A DNA stretch of 64,000 nucleotides from Gymnopus androsaceus JB14 (lineage: Eukaryota > Basidiomycota > Agaricomycetes > Agaricales > Omphalotaceae): assembly GCA_009733575.1 (NCBI GenBank), contig ML769598.1:56041-120040 (forward strand). The letters run 5' to 3'. The notes under the pieces were generated by a model, which ran no database searches, was not told the DNA's origin, and saw only the letters and a program-made list of their open reading frames with translations. Made by a program: the position numbers and the translations under genes. Numbering within the stretch: position 1 is the stretch's first letter; the number at the start of each line of letters is the position of its first letter. Positions 59,290 through 64,000 of the stretch are shown piece after piece.

Positions 59290-62200
59290 ATGCAGTAAGG
59301 CTTTTTAAAAACATATTGATAAGACTTCGTAGAGCTTTTGTAAAGAGCTACGATAACTTCTGGAGCCCCGGGAATATGGCCGGGCAGCTGCTAAAATCCG
59401 GCCTGGCACCCAGGGCGCTTATTCGGCAGCCCACGGCACCTTTGGCACCCTCCCAAAATGGCAGAGACCATCAAATACTGTTTATCCATAAGTTTTTAAA
59501 AAGATTATGATAAGGTGATACACCTAGCCCGATGCCCGCCCACTAGCGCCTATAGCATAGTGCGCTCACCGGCGCTTATTTCCCGCCTCCGGCGCTTATT
59601 TTGGAAAAAATGTCGGTGATTAGGCTTGATAAATACTGAAAAAATGATGAAAAATACTGAAAATATTCAGCCAGCGGGAATGCACCCTGTGCCGCTTTAA
59701 TTTTTGTCACATGATTTGGGATTTGATTTTAGTGCCCACAGGGGCTATTTTGCGGAAAAATCGAAAATTAGGGCTCATAAATCCCGGAAAAATCCTGGAA
59801 AAATTGTAAAAATGTGGAAATATTCAGGGATGTATCACAATCACATGACCCTGGATCTTTTACAAAAAAAAAAAACCCAATAATGAATAATAATCACAAA
59901 AATCAGAAATTTCTCATAAAACAGCAGGGGTAGGGATATACACCATACCATATATGGTTATGATGACATTCTATAAATATGATTAGAGTGGCACTATATT
60001 TACAGTGGCACCAGTACGGTTACAGTGGCACTATAAATATGGTCATGGTGGCACTGTGTGAATATGGTTAGGGTGCACTAAATCTACAGTGGTACAATAT
60101 AAATATGGCTACAGTGCACTGTATAAATATTTACAGTAGCACTGTATGAATATTGTTATGGTACCACCATATACAGTGACAGCAAAATCAAACCTGACCC
60201 CCTGATTTGGGAGCTGCATACATTCCTGCGCAAACTTTGTTTACTGCTTTTTTGGCAATATTCACACTATGTACTGTACTCTGTGCTATTCCTGGTGTGA
60301 ATACAGGCCATATTCACCTGAAATTTACTAATGTTGACATGATGTGACTTTCTGTGTGGTAAGAGCTGGCAACACATGCAGTTTCTGAATCGGGGTGCGG
60401 GTTTGATTTTGCTGTCACTGTAAATATGTTAAAATATCACCATATAAATATAAATACAGTTATGGTACTGCCACGTTAACATGGTTATGGAACAGCCACT
60501 AGGATCCACACTATGAGATGATATGGCTTACAGTTACAGTTATACAGGTACTTGTAATTGTACTGAAAGGGTCTGAGGACACTTTTTACAGCCATATTTA
60601 TATGGTTGCTGTACAGGTATCTCATACAGCAAGATTTCAGTATCATTACTGGTTTCGACTAACTATTCAATCATGTATGATCGTACAGTATAGCTCAGTA
60701 CCGTGGATGAAACTAACAGTATTCACTAACTAGGATATGGCCTTTAATTCTGATTTATGACGTCATACCACACATACCAAGTGCAAGTGTAGTGTCAATG
60801 TAGCTGTAACTCAGAATTAAATTAGTAAGAAAATAAATAATACAAACAAACATACAAGAGTTATCATGATAAAAAAATGAAAACAAAAAAAAATCAGAAA
60901 AAAAGAAAGATAAAAAACAAAGTAACCATGAGATGGGTTTGGTGCTTGGGATATCAGTACATTGACACTAAGTACTGTATATACCGGTCAGAAGCATGAT
61001 GACTGGTGTTATGCACCCTACTTTTTAGTTAGGTCCTGCTATGATTAGAATGATAACGGTTGAGTAGTACGATATGGGATATATCATAGGTCTCAGGATG
61101 GAGCTCTTGACATTACAACCAACTGTTCATGGATTGGAAAATCAATAGAAAAACACAGAAAAATCTAAAACCTAGAGATTACCCAAACATACAAGTATTC
61201 TGTAACTGAATCCATATCATGATACGTCATAGTGCTGGATCCCTATGTCTTTCCATAAACATCTATGTGCAGTAACCAAACGTATTAAATTTATAGGTGA
61301 TATTTTAACCATATACAGTGACAGCAAAACAAACCCCACCTACCGTTCAAAACGCATGCGTTGCCACTCTACACACCAGAAAAAGTCACACCATGTCAAC
61401 CAAAAAAAAAAATTAAGATCAAATTCAGGTGATATGGCTGTATTCACACAGGAAAGCACAGAGTACAGTACAATGTTGAATATTGCCAAAAAAGCAGTAA
61501 CAAAAAAGTTTAGCGCCAGGAAGTTATCACTCCCAAAATCAGGGGTGCAGTTTGATATTTGCGTCCACTGTATAGTGGTGTACCATAACAAACCCATACA
61601 TGCACTGTGAATATATACAGTGCACGAACAGATTTATATTGTACCATGAGATATATGCACACCCTAACCATATTCACACAGTGCCACCATGACATATTTT
61701 ATAGTCCACTGTAATTGACCGTGCCACTGTAAATATAAGTGCCACCCTAACCATCTCACAACAGGGCCGCCAATGACCTATTTAAGTGTCCACTGTAACA
61801 TACTGGCACGTAAATAGTGCACCTAGATCTATTTTATGAGAATTCATCATAACCATATATGGCTTATGGTGGTATAGCCCTACCCTGCTGCTTTTTATGA
61901 GAAATCTGATTATTTGATAATTAATCCATATTGGGTTTTTTTGCAAAAGTACCCAGGTCATTATTTATACATCACTGATTATTTCCAGCACATTTTACCA
62001 ATTTTCCAGAATTTCCAGGGATTTATGGCCCTATTTTCGATTTTTCCACAATAAGCCCTGTGGGCGCTAAAATCAAGTCCCAAAGCATGACAAGAATAAA
62101 GTGTACAGGGGAATTCATGCCTGAATATTTCAGATTTCATGTTTTTTAGATTATCGAAGACGCTAATCACCGGACATTTTTGTCCAAAAAGCCCGGAGCG

Positions 62201-62475
62201 AGAATAAGCGCCGTGAGCGCACTATGCATAGGTGCCAGTGCGGGCATCGGCTAGGTACACCTATCACAATCTTTAAAAACTATAGATAAAAGTATTTGAT
62301 GGTATTCTGCCATTATGGAGGGCCGAAGTCCGTGGGCCGCGAATAAGCGCCCTGGGTGCCAGGCCGGATTTTAGCAGCTGCCCGGCCATATTCCCGGGGC
62401 TCCAGAAGTTATCGTAGCTCTTTACAAAAGCTCTACGAAGTCTTATCAACATTTTTTTAAAAGGCTTTACAGCAT
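59290..62475. mobile_element. 3.2-kb long-inverted-repeat (foldback) element
   Basis: The left arm from 59290 to about 60530 and the right arm from about 61220 to 62475 are inverted copies over about 1.2 kb each, very similar at the tips (GATAAGACTTCGTAGAGCTTTTG is exact) and less so inward through small indels. The central 0.7 kb is AT-rich. Arms contain GCGCTTA(T/A)T(T/C) words and many TATGGT(T/C)A...CAGTGGCAC repeats. No coding frame is present. The arm tips extend into ATGC(A/T)GTAA; no clear target duplication was found. Confidence 0.82.
59990..60170. repeat. AGTGGCACTATAAATATGG short repeats
   Basis: The words (T/C)AGTGGCACTATA(A/T)AT and ATGGTTA(G/T)GGTG recur about eight times here and, in inverse orientation, at 61560-61810. 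They are subterminal repeats internal to the 59290-62475 element. Confidence 0.6.
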
Positions 62476-62484
62476 CGGTTGATG

Positions 62485-63970
62485 CGAATGGTGTCAATGG
62501 AGCGGAAGGGATGACGCAGAAGAACCTTGATACGACAGTATTGGGGGAGAGTCGTGGAAAGGTGCGAACGATGATACTCTTGGAATTTCTTCGCTTTGAC
62601 CAACGACCTTTCCTCCAGCTATATCTCTGCAGCATTTCATGTACAGACAGGTTTTCGGTGTCTGAAGGGCGGTTCATGCACATATATCAATATGAAATGA
62701 AAATCATGTAGAATTCTAAACAAATTCTCAAACCTTTGAAGGACCGACTTTCATCTGAGGAGTCAGCATCTTCATTGGCCACTTCCAGTTCATGCATATC
62801 TCTGTCTGCATTGAGAGATAAGGTGGTCAAGTTGGCGGATGTACGAATGAGGGGCATTCCAAGAAAAAGGTGAGCCATTTCCTGTGTCAAGTAGCTTTGT
62901 TCACTGAGCATTCAACTTGGAAGTTTTTGGCAAGCAGATGAATCAGAACCATTATTGTTCACATTTTCTACTACCAAAGCAAGAAGTCGGGGAAATTCAG
63001 GAGCCTGTTGTTCAGCTTTCAAAGCATACTTCGCGATATAACTTGAAAAAACCATGTAAGATTTTGAATAGTCAAGAAAGGCAACCAGCTTACTTCAATG
63101 GAGCATCTTTACTTAGAATGGGCTTGAGATTGATGTTCGCCTGCCAAGCAAGAATCAACGCCGGATTATATGTGTTCATGATAGGGTCGTTCCGACATGG
63201 TTCAAATCGAGGTCGTCGTTTACTGTCAAGACCGATAGCTGGCGTATCTCGAAGATCCATTGGATAGTCGAAACGGCATATCATTATTGGTTCAGTCTGG
63301 CTAGGAACCTTGCGCTTGACCTGACAGTAGCCGGGCATGTACACGCGTATCGAGGTTGTTGGTGAGGGCTAACTGTTTCTGGCGTCTTGCAGCTGCTTCA
63401 TCACCGACTGTGATATCAATTTCGGAAGGCATATGTCGATGAATCTGTCGATGAGGGTCTTTTCAGAAGGACGGACGGAAGGATCATGAGGAAGGAATGG
63501 CATATCGGATAGATTGAGGGGATCTGGCTGAAGTGATTCAATAGAATCAGAGTCAATATCATTGTCAATCGTCTGTAAACCATCATGGTTGCCTATGAGA
63601 TCATGTTCATTGTTTTGAACATGGGTAGATGGAATTCAGATAGCTTCATTCTGCTGGCGACGATTCTCTGCGACATGATGCAAGTTGGGCGAACAGCCCA
63701 TTCGCAGTTTGATGGTACTCACATAGGCACCATGACCGCACCACCTTTTTTCTGCAGCTTCAGCCTAATCTTTAGCTTTTGTGTGGCAGCTATTGCGTGT
63801 CTTATGGAAAGAATCTGAGCCTTTCGCAAAGTGGCAATTCCGTTCGATGCTCTTGCATTGTGTGCATTTGCAAGAGCGCCAACATGAAGCACAGCGTCTA
63901 GAGGCGGTACCGGGCCTGGGATTTTGGAACGTACACAGGGATAGTGATTTATGGCACATTTCTGTCATGC
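62485..63970 (-). pseudogene. Helitron Rep/helicase gene, degenerate, runs off the window
   Basis: In minus-strand order: a Cys-rich N-terminal part (CASCWRSCKCTQC, about 63890-63850), RFDYPMDLRDTPAIGLD, RRNDPIMNTYNPALILAWQANIN- and LKPILSKDAPLK-type sequence (63300-63095). An intron and SYIAKYALKAEQQAPEFPRL follow, then SYLTQEMAHLFLGMPLIRTS and SVHEMLQRYSWRKGRWSKRR (to about 62590). These blocks match the Helitron helicase-like region that precedes the SF1/PIF1 helicase of rolling-circle transposons. A TGA before MLSEQS and frame jumps show decay. The coding sequence stops at the right tip of the 59290-62475 element; the helicase motifs proper are not seen. Confidence 0.72.
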
Positions 63971-64000
63971 AGACTGTTCTTCAAAGGATAGCAGTTTTGT

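Overview
The window reads as a transposon-rich, decaying stretch of a basidiomycete (Agaricomycete-type) nuclear genome. The evidence is the many 45-60 nt introns with GT(A/G)NG donors and NAG acceptors, two genes of the Agaricomycete DUF6534 seven-helix membrane family, a fungal P450, a nuclease/kinase gene of an Agaricomycete-expanded type, and CACTA (tnp2), Helitron, LTR and long-TIR elements. I recognise no prokaryotic features, CRISPR array, rRNA or intact tRNA gene.

Layout. 1-5262: a 380-bp foldback element, an intron-bearing but nonsense-riddled copy of part of DNA polymerase alpha (POL1), and a TIR element with interstitial telomere-like repeats. 5445-11798: the only clearly host-like stretch, two DUF6534 genes, one on each strand; the first looks intact, the second carries a small frame-breaking insertion. 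11.8-22 kb: mostly unrecognised or non-coding sequence, weak minus-strand exons, a GC-alternating inverted repeat pair and one two-exon hypothetical gene. 22047-22645 and 33999-34912: two fragments of the ribosome-biogenesis GTPase EFL1/Ria1 in opposite orientation. They flank a 10.6-kb composite element (22648-33270) with nearly identical long inverted ends, a near-perfect 8-bp target duplication, many GGCAGCTGCC subterminal palindromes and cargo that includes pieces of NYN-domain and RRM genes; a solo LTR and two MITE-like elements are nested inside it. 36.4-43.4 kb: the 3' end of a tnp2 transposase, two SINE-like units sharing a hairpin tail, a 3'-truncated P450 and a BiP/KAR2 fragment. 43.5-51.4 kb: two copies of an unknown basidiomycete family flank an opposite-strand nuclease-like/kinase gene; all three are broken. 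53.2-58.7 kb: a CACTA tnp2 gene split by a solo LTR. 59.3-62.5 kb: a 3.2-kb element that is almost entirely inverted repeat, followed by a minus-strand Helitron helicase gene that runs off the window.

The genes do not form a pathway. The common theme is accumulation and decay: housekeeping-gene fragments that kept their introns, nested transposons with readable target duplications, and stop codons that mostly fit CGA to TGA (CpG to TpG) changes. Exon structures were worked out by eye; gene ends are approximate unless a start or stop is stated.
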